Positions 1 to 5,621 of a stretch of 5,621 bases of DNA are shown here, piece by piece. The translations under genes and the position numbers were made by a program. Source of the stretch: Pseudomonadota bacterium (GTDB lineage Bacteria > Desulfobacterota > DSM-4660 > Desulfatiglandales > B25-G16); the NCBI GenBank assembly GCA_015223015.1, contig JADFWK010000094.1, positions 1-5,621 on the forward strand, written 5' to 3'. The number at the start of each line of letters is the position of its first letter. The stretch's first letter is position 1. The notes beneath the pieces were generated by a model. It ran no database searches, was not told the DNA's origin, and worked only from the letters and a program-made list of their open reading frames with translations.

Positions 1-83
1 AGTGGATCGAAGAGCAGATCGGACCCCTCACCCGCTCCCAGAGGCGCTGGCTTGAGGTGAGGAGGAGTGCTGAGATATGGTAA
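1..83 (+). CDS. 3' end of an unidentified upstream gene (partial)
   Basis: One frame is open from the left edge (first full codon at 3) to a TAA at 81-83. It would encode a 26-residue C-terminal tail beginning WIEEQIGPL and ending in SAEIW, rich in Arg, Glu and Trp. The other two + strand frames stop earlier (tga at 52-54 and 58-60). The stop lies 9 nt before the acetyltransferase ATG and in the same frame, the spacing expected for consecutive genes of one operon. The fragment is too short to assign to a family, and no motif is recognised. The coding call rests on frame and spacing only, so it could be noncoding. Confidence 0.45.
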   Translation, partial: WIEEQIGPLTRSQRRWLEVRRSAEIW

Positions 84-92
84 GGGCAAGAA

Positions 93-590
93 ATGAGATT
101 CTTTTCATCAACAAAGACCGTAGAGAGCAAAAAGGGCCATCTTGTTACCATAGTCCCTTATGAAGAGAGGTATTTTTCATCGCTCATACAGATGTATGAT
201 ACCTACAGCCTACTTGGGTCTGTGCAGGGGCTCCCCCCCATCGATCAAGACAAAAGACACCAATGGACCCAAGATATGATTGGCAATGGTACAAATCTCC
301 TGGCCTTGCACGAAGATATGGTAATTGGACATGCCAGCCTTTTTTCTATGCCGGTAAACTGGGCTGAATACTTTATCTTTGTTCATCAGGATTTTCAGAG
401 ACAGGGAATTGGTACCGCCATAACCCTCTACGTTATAGATTGGGCACACCAGGAAAATCTCTCCACCCTTTGGCTGAATGTAGAAAGAAAAAATTTTATT
501 GCAATTTCCCTTTACCGAAATGTTGGCTTTAAACGTATTGGATCAAGTGGCGATTGCTGGGAGATGATTCTAACCATAGCTCAGCAATAA
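93..590 (+). CDS. GNAT-family N-acetyltransferase, candidate acetylator of the adjacent acetyl-CoA synthetase
   Basis: This 165-residue soluble protein is a single GNAT domain that would transfer acetyl from acetyl-CoA to an amine. The acetyl-CoA pyrophosphate loop (motif A) is clear at residues 101-108, with R103-Q-G-I-G107, preceded by the strand YFIFVHQD. Motif B follows at about 126-150, with N134, Y141 (the usual position of the general acid) and the typical NVGF turn at 144-147. There is no signal peptide or membrane segment. ATG 93 is the first possible start after an in-frame TAA at 81-83; a modest AAGGG at 82-86 sits 6 nt upstream. It lies 42 nt before acs. That position, with an AcuC-type deacetylase downstream, suggests it acetylates the Acs catalytic lysine, as AcuA, Pat or KatA do elsewhere. 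The protein is shorter than Bacillus AcuA (about 210 residues) and does not obviously resemble it outside the CoA loop. The fold is confident and the substrate is inferred. It could instead act on another protein or a small molecule. Confidence 0.85.
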   Translation: MRFFSSTKTVESKKGHLVTIVPYEERYFSSLIQMYDTYSLLGSVQGLPPIDQDKRHQWTQDMIGNGTNLLALHEDMVIGHASLFSMPVNWAEYFIFVHQDFQRQGIGTAITLYVIDWAHQENLSTLWLNVERKNFIAISLYRNVGFKRIGSSGDCWEMILTIAQQ

Positions 591-617
591 TTTACCATTC
601 GTTAGAAATGATTTTAG

Positions 618-624
618 AAAGGAG
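618..624 (+). promoter_or_regulatory. Ribosome binding site of acs
   Basis: AAAGGAG lies 8 nt before the acs ATG at 633. It is the strongest and best spaced Shine-Dalgarno sequence in the window, and it fits the N-terminal length expected for acetyl-CoA synthetases. Its strength suggests acs is the most highly translated gene of the cluster. Confidence 0.8.
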
Positions 625-632
625 AATTAGAC

Positions 633-2588
633 ATGAATAAAGAGGTATCTCTCGAAGGGAAAATCTTTCCGGTATCGGAGAAATGGAAGAAGAGGGCGTA
701 TATTAATAGCGTGGAACAATATAAGGAGATGTGGCAGCGCTCTATTGACGATGCGGAAGGATTTTGGGGCGAAATAGGCGATGAATATGTTACCTGGTTC
801 AAGAAATGGGATAAGGTTTGTGAATATGATTGGGACAAATCCCCCGAGCACAAATGGTTTATAAATGGAAAACTGAATGTCTCTTACAACTGTCTTGATC
901 GGCACCTTGAAAAGAGAGGTGACAAGACCGCCATTATTTTCGAGGGCAATAATCCATCAGATGGCAGAACGTATACCTACAAACAGCTTCATGAAGAGGT
1001 ATGCAAGTTTGCAAATGTCTTAAAGGCAAAAGGGGTCAAAAAGGGTGATCGGGTGTCTATCTACTTACCAATGATCCCGGAGCTTGCTATTACCATGCTG
1101 GCCTGTACTCGAATTGGCGCTATCCACAGCATAATCTTTGGCGGGTTTTCCGCAGACTCCCTTCGGGATAGGGTCCAGGACTGTGACTCAAAGGCCCTGA
1201 TCTGCTGTGACGGGACCTTCAGAGGCGCAAAGGCCGTGCCCACCAAAAACAATGCCGATGAAGCACTAAAAGAATGCCCTACTGTTGAGACAAATATCGT
1301 GGTCAAGAGGGCAAACGTTGAGGTAAACTGGAATGATAAGATAGATACGTGGTATCATGAGGAAATGGCAAAGGTAGATGCTGACTGCCCGCCCGAGGAA
1401 ATGGATGCAGAGGATCCTCTCTTCATCCTTTATACCTCAGGCTCCACGGGGAAACCAAAAGGGGTATTGCATACTACCGGAGGTTATCTTGTTTTTGTGG
1501 CCGTAACCCACAAGCTCGTTTTCGACTACCACGAAGAGGATATCTTTTGGTGTACCGCCGACATTGGCTGGGTTACGGGTCATTCTTATATCGTGTACGG
1601 ACCACTCTGTAATGGTGCTACTTCCATTATCTTTGAAGGTGTTCCCACGTATCCGGATCCCGGAAGATTTTGGGATGTAGTTGAAAAATACAAGGTTAAC
1701 CTTTTTTACACAGCCCCCACTGCGATACGGGCTATTGCTAAAGAAGGCGATGAATGGGTTAAGAAACACAACCTAAGCACTCTGGAACTCCTGGGAACCG
1801 TTGGTGAACCCATTAATCCTGAGGCCTGGCTGTGGTATTATAACACCATTGGCAATGGTCGATGCCCCATAGTGGACACCTGGTGGCAGACTGAGACCGG
1901 GGGGATTCTCATAACACCCCTTCCCGGGGCTATCGATATTAAGCCGGGCTCGGCTACGGTGCCTTTCTTTGGGATAGAGCCCTGCATCGTGGACGATGAT
2001 GGCAAAGAGCTCGAGGGGCCGTGTTCAGGTGCTCTGTGTATAAAGCGACCATGGCCTGGATTAATGAGAGGAGTCTATGGTGACTCGAAAAGATTCGAGG
2101 AGACATATTTTGTCCAATTTCCAGGGAAATACGCAGTCGGGGACGGCTCACGAAGGGATGAAGATGGTTACTACTGGATTACCGGTCGCATAGATGACGT
2201 TATCAATGTTTCGGGCCACCGGATGGGCACAGCAGAAGTCGAAAGTGCCCTTGTTTCCCACCCCAAAGTGGCCGAGGCAGCGGTGGTCGGGTACCCGCAT
2301 GAAATAAAAGGAACGTCTATCTATGCCTTTGTTACCTTGAATAGTGGTGTAGAAAAGACCGATGAGCTTAAAAAGGAACTGGTAAAACATGTGAGGACAG
2401 AGATCGGGCCTATTGCAACACCAGAAAAGCTTCAGTGGGCTGATGGTCTTCCCAAGACGAGAAGCGGAAAGATTATGCGCCGGATCTTAAAGAAGATTGC
2501 CTCTGGAGATATAGACCAACTCGGTGATACCACCACCCTGGCCGATCCCAGTGTTGTTGATAAGTTGGTAGCCGAGAGGGTTGTGTAG
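633..2588 (+). CDS. acs: Acetyl-CoA synthetase (acetate:CoA ligase, AMP-forming)
   Basis: The enzyme converts acetate, ATP and CoA to acetyl-CoA, AMP and PPi in the cytoplasm through an acetyl-adenylate. At 651 residues it is full length (Salmonella Acs is 652). Visible motifs are the ATP-binding loop [11 protein letters not shown] at 267-277, WVTGHSY at 313-319, TVGEP at 389-393, [10 protein letters not shown] at 415-424, the TGRIDD hinge with R519 and D521, NVSGHR ending at R530, and PKTRSGK with catalytic K613. The acetate-pocket residues of Salmonella Acs (V310, T311, V386, W414) fall at V314, T315, V390 and W418, a constant offset of four, so acetate is the expected substrate rather than propionate or a longer acid. 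K613 is the lysine acetylated in regulated homologues, and L645 matches Salmonella L641, reported to matter for recognition by Pat. The GNAT gene upstream and the deacetylase downstream fit this mode of control. No frameshift or missing catalytic residue was seen. Confidence 0.97.
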   Translation: MNKEVSLEGKIFPVSEKWKKRAYINSVEQYKEMWQRSIDDAEGFWGEIGDEYVTWFKKWDKVCEYDWDKSPEHKWFINGKLNVSYNCLDRHLEKRGDKTAIIFEGNNPSDGRTYTYKQLHEEVCKFANVLKAKGVKKGDRVSIYLPMIPELAITMLACTRIGAIHSIIFGGFSADSLRDRVQDCDSKALICCDGTFRGAKAVPTKNNADEALKECPTVETNIVVKRANVEVNWNDKIDTWYHEEMAKVDADCPPEEMDAEDPLFILYTSGSTGKPKGVLHTTGGYLVFVAVTHKLVFDYHEEDIFWCTADIGWVTGHSYIVYGPLCNGATSIIFEGVPTYPDPGRFWDVVEKYKVNLFYTAPTAIRAIAKEGDEWVKKHNLSTLELLGTVGEPINPEAWLWYYNTIGNGRCPIVDTWWQTETGGILITPLPGAIDIKPGSATVPFFGIEPCIVDDDGKELEGPCSGALCIKRPWPGLMRGVYGDSKRFEETYFVQFPGKYAVGDGSRRDEDGYYWITGRIDDVINVSGHRMGTAEVESALVSHPKVAEAAVVGYPHEIKGTSIYAFVTLNSGVEKTDELKKELVKHVRTEIGPIATPEKLQWADGLPKTRSGKIMRRILKKIASGDIDQLGDTTTLADPSVVDKLVAERVV

Positions 2589-2702
2589 AAAAACAAGAAC
2601 GTTCGATTTGACCTTTCCTGTTTTTGAGGGCAAGATAGGGGAACGGCAAGAATTCTCCTCGGCTCGTCGGTTTGAGGCAAAGCTTCGCTAGAAAGATACA
2701 AT
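2589..2702 (+). other. Intergenic gap between acs and the histidine kinase
   Basis: This 114-nt gap is the longest noncoding stretch in the window. The kinase frame carries stops here at 2625-2627 and 2673-2675, so neither an extension of Acs nor an upstream kinase start is possible. It contains no GC-rich stem followed by a T-run, hence no convincing intrinsic terminator after acs. A weak sigma70-like candidate is listed separately. Otherwise nothing recognisable is seen. Confidence 0.7.
2608..2636 (+). promoter_or_regulatory. Weak candidate sigma70-type promoter for the kinase/regulator/deacetylase genes
   Basis: TTGACC at 2608-2613 matches five of six bases of the -35 consensus. At 17 nt spacing it is followed by CAAGAT at 2631-2636, which matches only three of six bases of the -10 consensus. 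The location in the longest gap would allow the downstream genes to be expressed separately from acs. The poor -10 makes chance a real alternative. Confidence 0.2.
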
Positions 2703-4223
2703 ATGGCTGCCCCCAGGATTTTGAACAGTATACTTGACTCTGCAACGTATACTGCTATTGTCGTTATGGATTTTGATGGCAAAATTATCGTGTTCAATCA
2801 GGGGGCAGCCAATTTGTTTGGATATACGGCAGAAGAGGCAAAAGATAGGTATCTGCCGGAACTCACTTTTTCAGAAGATGACCAGAAGGCGCATCTCTTT
2901 GAGGATATTGCTGAGCGCGTGAGGAGTGAAGGCTGGGCAGAAGAGAGACTGCTTCGCCAGCATAAGGATGGACACCTCTTCCCTGCATTCTCCACCATTA
3001 CCTGCCTGAAAGACTCTAAAGGAAGACCCGAAGGCATCGTTGAGATAACGCAGGACATGCCCAACATATTTCGGTTGGAAAAGGAGCTCAGGAGCTCAAA
3101 AAATTTCATGGAAAACATCCTGGGAAGCTCTATTGACGCTATCGTTACAACGGACACGAAGGGGTACATAACCTATGCCAACCGGGCATTCAGGGAGCTT
3201 ATAGGGTTACGTGGCCACCAGATAGTCGGGAAACATATATCCGACTATTATAAGGACGGCATTGATCAGGCACGTCGAATTATGGATAAACTGAAAGAGT
3301 TTGGACGGATACGGGATTATGTCTTCGACATAAAGGTTGGAGAAAGGATTATCACCATTAGAACCTCAGACACCCTCCTGTATGATGACTATGGCGAAAT
3401 TGTAGGAACTATGGGGGTTTTTCAGGATATCACTGCCAAGAAAAAGCTCTCGGAAAAACTGTCTGCAACCCAAGCAGAATTGATCCAGGCAGTTAAGATG
3501 AGGGCCTTGGGTGATCTGGTAGCTGGGGTGGCCCACGAGATCAATAACCCTCTTATGGCATCCGATACCTTTCTCCATTTGTTAGAAAGCGAAACAGATG
3601 ATAGCCCGGAATTGAAAAGTAGGGTCGTGCTGCTTAAGGAGTGTAACAAGCGGATCCAAAAAATCGTACAAAAACTCAGGGAGTTTTCCCGACACTCTGA
3701 ATTTGAGTTTACCGCAATGGATCTCAATGATGCTGTATTGTCAGTCATGGAGATCACTCGACAACAGTTGCTCAATCAGGCCATAGAACTGGAGCTTAAA
3801 CTGGGTGATAATCTACCTCGGGTGTTGGGGGACAAGAACCAGATCGAGCAGGTCCTCCTGAATCTCATCTCCAACGCCGGAGATGCCATGAAGGAGAGCT
3901 CGCAAAAGGTATTAACCATTCAAACAGATTTCAATCAAAGAGGCCGGCAAGTTGAGCTGAGGGTCACCGATACAGGTACCGGCATGACAGCAGAGGAGAT
4001 AGAACAGATATTTAACCCCTTTTTTACCACCAAAGACTCTGATAGGGGTATCGGTCTCGGGCTTTCCATTAGTTATCGCATTGTGGAGGCCCATCAGGGT
4101 AAAATCGAGGTTAAGAGCCGGTTGAATAAAGGTACAATATTTGTTGTAGGCCTGCCGGTTTATCTAGGTGGAGGTGGGCGAGATAGTGCCAACCACGAGC
4201 CGGAGGGAAGCAATGCCCCATAG
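2703..4223 (+). CDS. Soluble PAS-PAS sensor histidine kinase
   Basis: This 506-residue kinase autophosphorylates on histidine and is expected to pass the phosphate to the adjoining response regulator. Two PAS domains are visible. The first covers about residues 4-118 (typical FNQGAANLFGY near 31-41). The second covers about 133-245 (D151, YANRAFRELIGL, ending GVFQDIT at 238-244). A short helical linker (246-263) leads to a HisKA domain with the H-box AHEINNPL, phosphoacceptor H278. The HATPase_c domain has the N-box NQIEQVLLNLISNAGDAM (379-396), the G1 box DTGTG (423-427), the F-box NPFFTTK (438-444) and the G2 box GIGLGL (449-454). All catalytic boxes look intact. No transmembrane or signal segment is present, so it should sense a cytoplasmic ligand or redox state; no cofactor-binding signature was recognised in either PAS domain. 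ATG 2703 is the first possible start in the frame but has only a weak GAAAG (2691-2695). The signal is unknown. The glycine-rich C-terminal tail overlaps the next gene. Confidence 0.93.
   Translation: MAAPRILNSILDSATYTAIVVMDFDGKIIVFNQGAANLFGYTAEEAKDRYLPELTFSEDDQKAHLFEDIAERVRSEGWAEERLLRQHKDGHLFPAFSTITCLKDSKGRPEGIVEITQDMPNIFRLEKELRSSKNFMENILGSSIDAIVTTDTKGYITYANRAFRELIGLRGHQIVGKHISDYYKDGIDQARRIMDKLKEFGRIRDYVFDIKVGERIITIRTSDTLLYDDYGEIVGTMGVFQDITAKKKLSEKLSATQAELIQAVKMRALGDLVAGVAHEINNPLMASDTFLHLLESETDDSPELKSRVVLLKECNKRIQKIVQKLREFSRHSEFEFTAMDLNDAVLSVMEITRQQLLNQAIELELKLGDNLPRVLGDKNQIEQVLLNLISNAGDAMKESSQKVLTIQTDFNQRGRQVELRVTDTGTGMTAEEIEQIFNPFFTTKDSDRGIGLGLSISYRIVEAHQGKIEVKSRLNKGTIFVVGLPVYLGGGGRDSANHEPEGSNAP
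2704..2811 (+). repeat. 11-bp inverted repeat spanning the kinase start region
   Basis: TGGCTGCCCCC at 2704-2714 is the perfect reverse complement of GGGGGCAGCCA at 2801-2811. The left arm begins on the second base of the kinase start codon, and the arms are separated by 86 nt. In mRNA they could pair and occlude the start, but the loop is long and both arms are coding, so this may be chance. Confidence 0.4.
4202..4206 (+). promoter_or_regulatory. Ribosome binding site that sets the response regulator start
   Basis: GGAGG lies 6 nt before the ATG at 4213, inside the last codons of the kinase gene. It favours ATG 4213 over an in-frame GTG at 4168, which would add 15 residues (beginning MEVGEIVPTTS) ahead of a receiver domain that normally starts right before its RILIVDDD strand. 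Confidence 0.75.
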
Positions 4224-4593
4224 AATTTTGATTGTTGATGACGACATACTGGTGCTCGAGGCCCTTCAGGAACTGTTCACCTCTTCAGAGTGTGAGGTAA
4301 GGGTCGCCACCCGAGGTCAGGAGGCATTGGAGATTTTGGATCAAGAACAGTTTGATCTGTTGATTCTGGATGTAGTGATGCCCAAAATGACCGGTTTTGA
4401 TCTCGCCAGAGAGGTGCGTAAGCGAGATGACGAAATGAGGAAGGTCAAGATAATCATGCTCACCGCAAAAACCGAGCCGAGGGATTTACAAAGTGAAGAG
4501 GAGTGCGGGTGCAACCTATATCTCACCAAACCTATTGATCCAGGCCGGCTCAAAGAATTGGTCAAGGAGACTTTGGAGGATCCGGCGCAGTAA
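4213..4593 (+). CDS. Single-domain (receiver-only) response regulator
   Basis: The 126-residue product is one receiver (REC) domain with nothing after it, similar in size to CheY or Spo0F. The acidic cluster D9-D10-D11 follows strand 1 (RILIV). The phosphoacceptor is D53 in LLILDVVMP, the switch threonine is T84 in IIMLTAK, and the conserved lysine is K106 in LTKP, so phosphorylation should be possible. The first 11 nt overlap the end of the kinase gene, which implies translational coupling and makes this the likely cognate partner of that kinase. There is no DNA-binding, GGDEF, HD-GYP or ATPase output domain, so it probably acts by protein contact or as a phosphorelay intermediate. An in-frame GTG at 4168 is a less likely start. 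The deacetylase begins 18 nt after its stop, so that protein, Acs or the GNAT enzyme are candidate targets by proximity only. Confidence 0.93.
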   Translation: MPHRILIVDDDILVLEALQELFTSSECEVRVATRGQEALEILDQEQFDLLILDVVMPKMTGFDLAREVRKRDDEMRKVKIIMLTAKTEPRDLQSEEECGCNLYLTKPIDPGRLKELVKETLEDPAQ

Positions 4594-4599
4594 CAATAC

Positions 4600-4603
4600 A
4601 GGA
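4600..4603 (+). promoter_or_regulatory. Ribosome binding site supporting a TTG start for the deacetylase
   Basis: AGGA sits 8 nt before TTG 4612. No ATG or GTG exists in this frame between the regulator stop (4591-4593) and the conserved N-terminal motif, so this site and TTG give the most plausible start. ATA at 4603 is the only other near-start codon. Confidence 0.55.
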
Positions 4604-4611
4604 TAAGTGAA

Positions 4612-5621
4612 TTGCATTCCATCTTCTACTATTCAAACGACCTGGCCCGATATGATTTTGGACCAGACCACCCCTTTAAGCCTGAACGAGCCCAGAAAAC
4701 CCTCGAACTCTGTTACCGCTATGGGGTTTTGGATCGAGAATACATGACCCTGAAAAAACCCCCATCGCTTACACACGAAAAGCTTCTTCTTGCCCACAGC
4801 CAAGATTACCTTGATGTGCTTCGACGTGTCGGAGAGGGCGAAATATTTCAGGAAATGCTCAAATATGGCATTGGGTCAGAGGATAATCCTCCGCTCCCGG
4901 GCATCTATGACTGGTCCAGGAAATGTGCAGGTGCAACCTGGGAGGGAATGATAAAAATACTGGATCAGGACGCTGACATCGTGTTTAATCCGCTGGGCGG
5001 GTATCATCACGCCTACCGATCCCGGGCAGAGGGATTTTGCTACATCAATGATCTCGTTATAGCCATTAAAGAGGCAGTCGATCGTAACGCGAGAATTACC
5101 TACATGGATATTGATGCGCATCACGGAAATGCTGTTCAAGAAGAATTTTCCAGTGAAAACAGGGTCCAATTCATATCCATGCATGAATCGGGAAAACATA
5201 TCTATCCATACTCGGGCTTTGTAGAGGAAGCAGGAGAAGGCAGTGGTGAGGGATTCACGGTGAACATCCCGTTACCCCCGAAGACAGATGATGAGGTTTA
5301 TCTAGAGGTCTTTAACCGGGTCGTCGTTCCCCTTATCAAGGGTTTTCAGCCGGATATCTTAGTTGCTGAATTAGGTGCAGATTCCCTGGTGTCTGATCCG
5401 TTGACTGACCTTATGCTCACAAACAATTCGTATACGGCGATCGTTCGGGAACTCAAGGGGTTATGCGGCAAGATTCTAGCTACTGGTGGCGGTGGCTATG
5501 ATATCTATCGTACAGCCCGGTGCTGGACACTGGCCTGGGGTATCTTAAACGATGTTGAACCAGTGGATGAGTTTGCTGGCCTGGTGGGTGGGATGATGTT
5601 TGGTCCTGAAATGGAGGTGAG
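4612..5621 (+). CDS. acuC: AcuC-type lysine deacetylase, class I histone deacetylase fold (3' partial)
   Basis: The frame stays open from the TTG to the window edge, giving 336 residues; relatives are roughly 375-390, so only a short C-terminus is missing. It is a zinc-dependent hydrolase of the arginase/HDAC fold, expected to remove acetyl from lysine in the cytoplasm. Visible motifs are DHPFKPER at 19-26, GSEDNP at 88-93, GGYHHA with H132/H133, DIDAHHG with D166 and zinc ligands D168 and H170, GADSL with zinc ligand D257, and TGGGGY with catalytic-type Y296. Two positions vary: N173 replaces the Asp of the usual HHGDG motif (Asn is also typical of class II HDACs), and E253 replaces the Gln common before the GAD motif. 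The start is TTG with AGGA upstream; the next in-frame ATG (4744) would delete the conserved DHP motif. In Bacillus, AcuC deacetylates acetyl-CoA synthetase, and acs lies three genes upstream here, so acetylated K613 is the likely substrate. Polyamine or acetoin-related roles are less likely alternatives. Confidence 0.9.
   Translation, partial: MHSIFYYSNDLARYDFGPDHPFKPERAQKTLELCYRYGVLDREYMTLKKPPSLTHEKLLLAHSQDYLDVLRRVGEGEIFQEMLKYGIGSEDNPPLPGIYDWSRKCAGATWEGMIKILDQDADIVFNPLGGYHHAYRSRAEGFCYINDLVIAIKEAVDRNARITYMDIDAHHGNAVQEEFSSENRVQFISMHESGKHIYPYSGFVEEAGEGSGEGFTVNIPLPPKTDDEVYLEVFNRVVVPLIKGFQPDILVAELGADSLVSDPLTDLMLTNNSYTAIVRELKGLCGKILATGGGGYDIYRTARCWTLAWGILNDVEPVDEFAGLVGGMMFGPEMEV

Noticed and set aside
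61..163. Purine-rich GGAGGAG at 61-67 placed 9 nt before an ATG at 77, opening a 28-codon ORF ending at 161-163
   Set aside because: The purine run lies in the coding tail of the upstream gene, the ORF overlaps the GNAT gene out of frame, and its peptide has no recognisable feature.
1437..1769. Minus-strand open frame of about 110 codons inside acs
   Set aside because: It is antisense to strongly conserved Acs coding sequence and is a shadow of that frame.
2592..2628. AAAAACA and TGTTTTT arms after the acs stop, considered as a terminator
   Set aside because: The stem is only seven A/T-rich pairs with a loop of more than 20 nt and has no stable GC core, so it should not terminate transcription.
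2672..2702. TACAAT directly before the kinase ATG, with TTGAGG upstream, as a promoter
   Set aside because: Spacing is 19 nt and the transcript would begin inside the kinase coding region, losing the start codon.
3083..3098. Tandem duplication GGAGCTCA-GGAGCTCA in the kinase gene
   Set aside because: Two 8-bp copies encode part of the ordinary inter-PAS linker; this is too short to be a meaningful repeat element.
4168..4212. GTG at 4168 as the response regulator start
   Set aside because: It adds 15 residues not expected before a receiver domain and lacks a well placed ribosome site, whereas ATG 4213 has GGAGG 6 nt upstream.
4876..5199. Minus-strand open frame of about 107 codons
   Set aside because: It lies wholly within the deacetylase gene, whose + strand product carries the conserved HDAC motifs; the minus-strand product shows no motif.

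Overview
The window holds one compact, same-strand gene cluster centred on acetate activation. The genes in order are: the last codons of an unidentified upstream gene (stop at 81-83), a single-domain GNAT acetyltransferase (93-590), a full-length AMP-forming acetyl-CoA synthetase (633-2588), a soluble two-PAS histidine kinase (2703-4223), a receiver-only response regulator (4213-4593), and most of an AcuC-type (class I HDAC-fold) deacetylase that runs off the right edge (4612-5621+). All genes are on the + strand with short gaps (9, 42 and 114 nt), one 11-nt overlap and an 18-nt gap. An operon is therefore likely, possibly with a second internal start in the 114-nt gap.

The biological logic is clear from known systems. 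Acetyl-CoA synthetase is the classic bacterial target of reversible lysine acetylation: a GNAT enzyme acetylates the catalytic lysine (K613 here) and switches the enzyme off, and a deacetylase restores it. In Bacillus the pair is AcuA/AcuC; in Salmonella it is Pat/CobB. Here the presumed writer, target and eraser lie side by side. The unusual part is a complete-looking histidine kinase/response regulator pair inserted between target and eraser. The regulator has no DNA-binding or other output domain, so its target is not apparent. This suggests, but does not prove, a signalling route that feeds on acetate activation or on its acetylation switch.

Organism: bacterial, with intermediate GC by eye, Shine-Dalgarno-led genes, and soluble PAS kinases of the HEINNP type. 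The combination of acs with an HDAC-type deacetylase and a PAS kinase would fit an anaerobic deltaproteobacterium (Desulfobacterota, for example a sulfate reducer or syntroph), but this is a low-confidence inference from gene content and not from a marker gene.

No tRNA, rRNA, CRISPR array, insertion sequence or convincing intrinsic terminator was seen. The only noncoding stretch longer than 100 nt is 2589-2702, which holds a weak candidate promoter. An 11-bp inverted repeat brackets the first 108 nt of the kinase gene.
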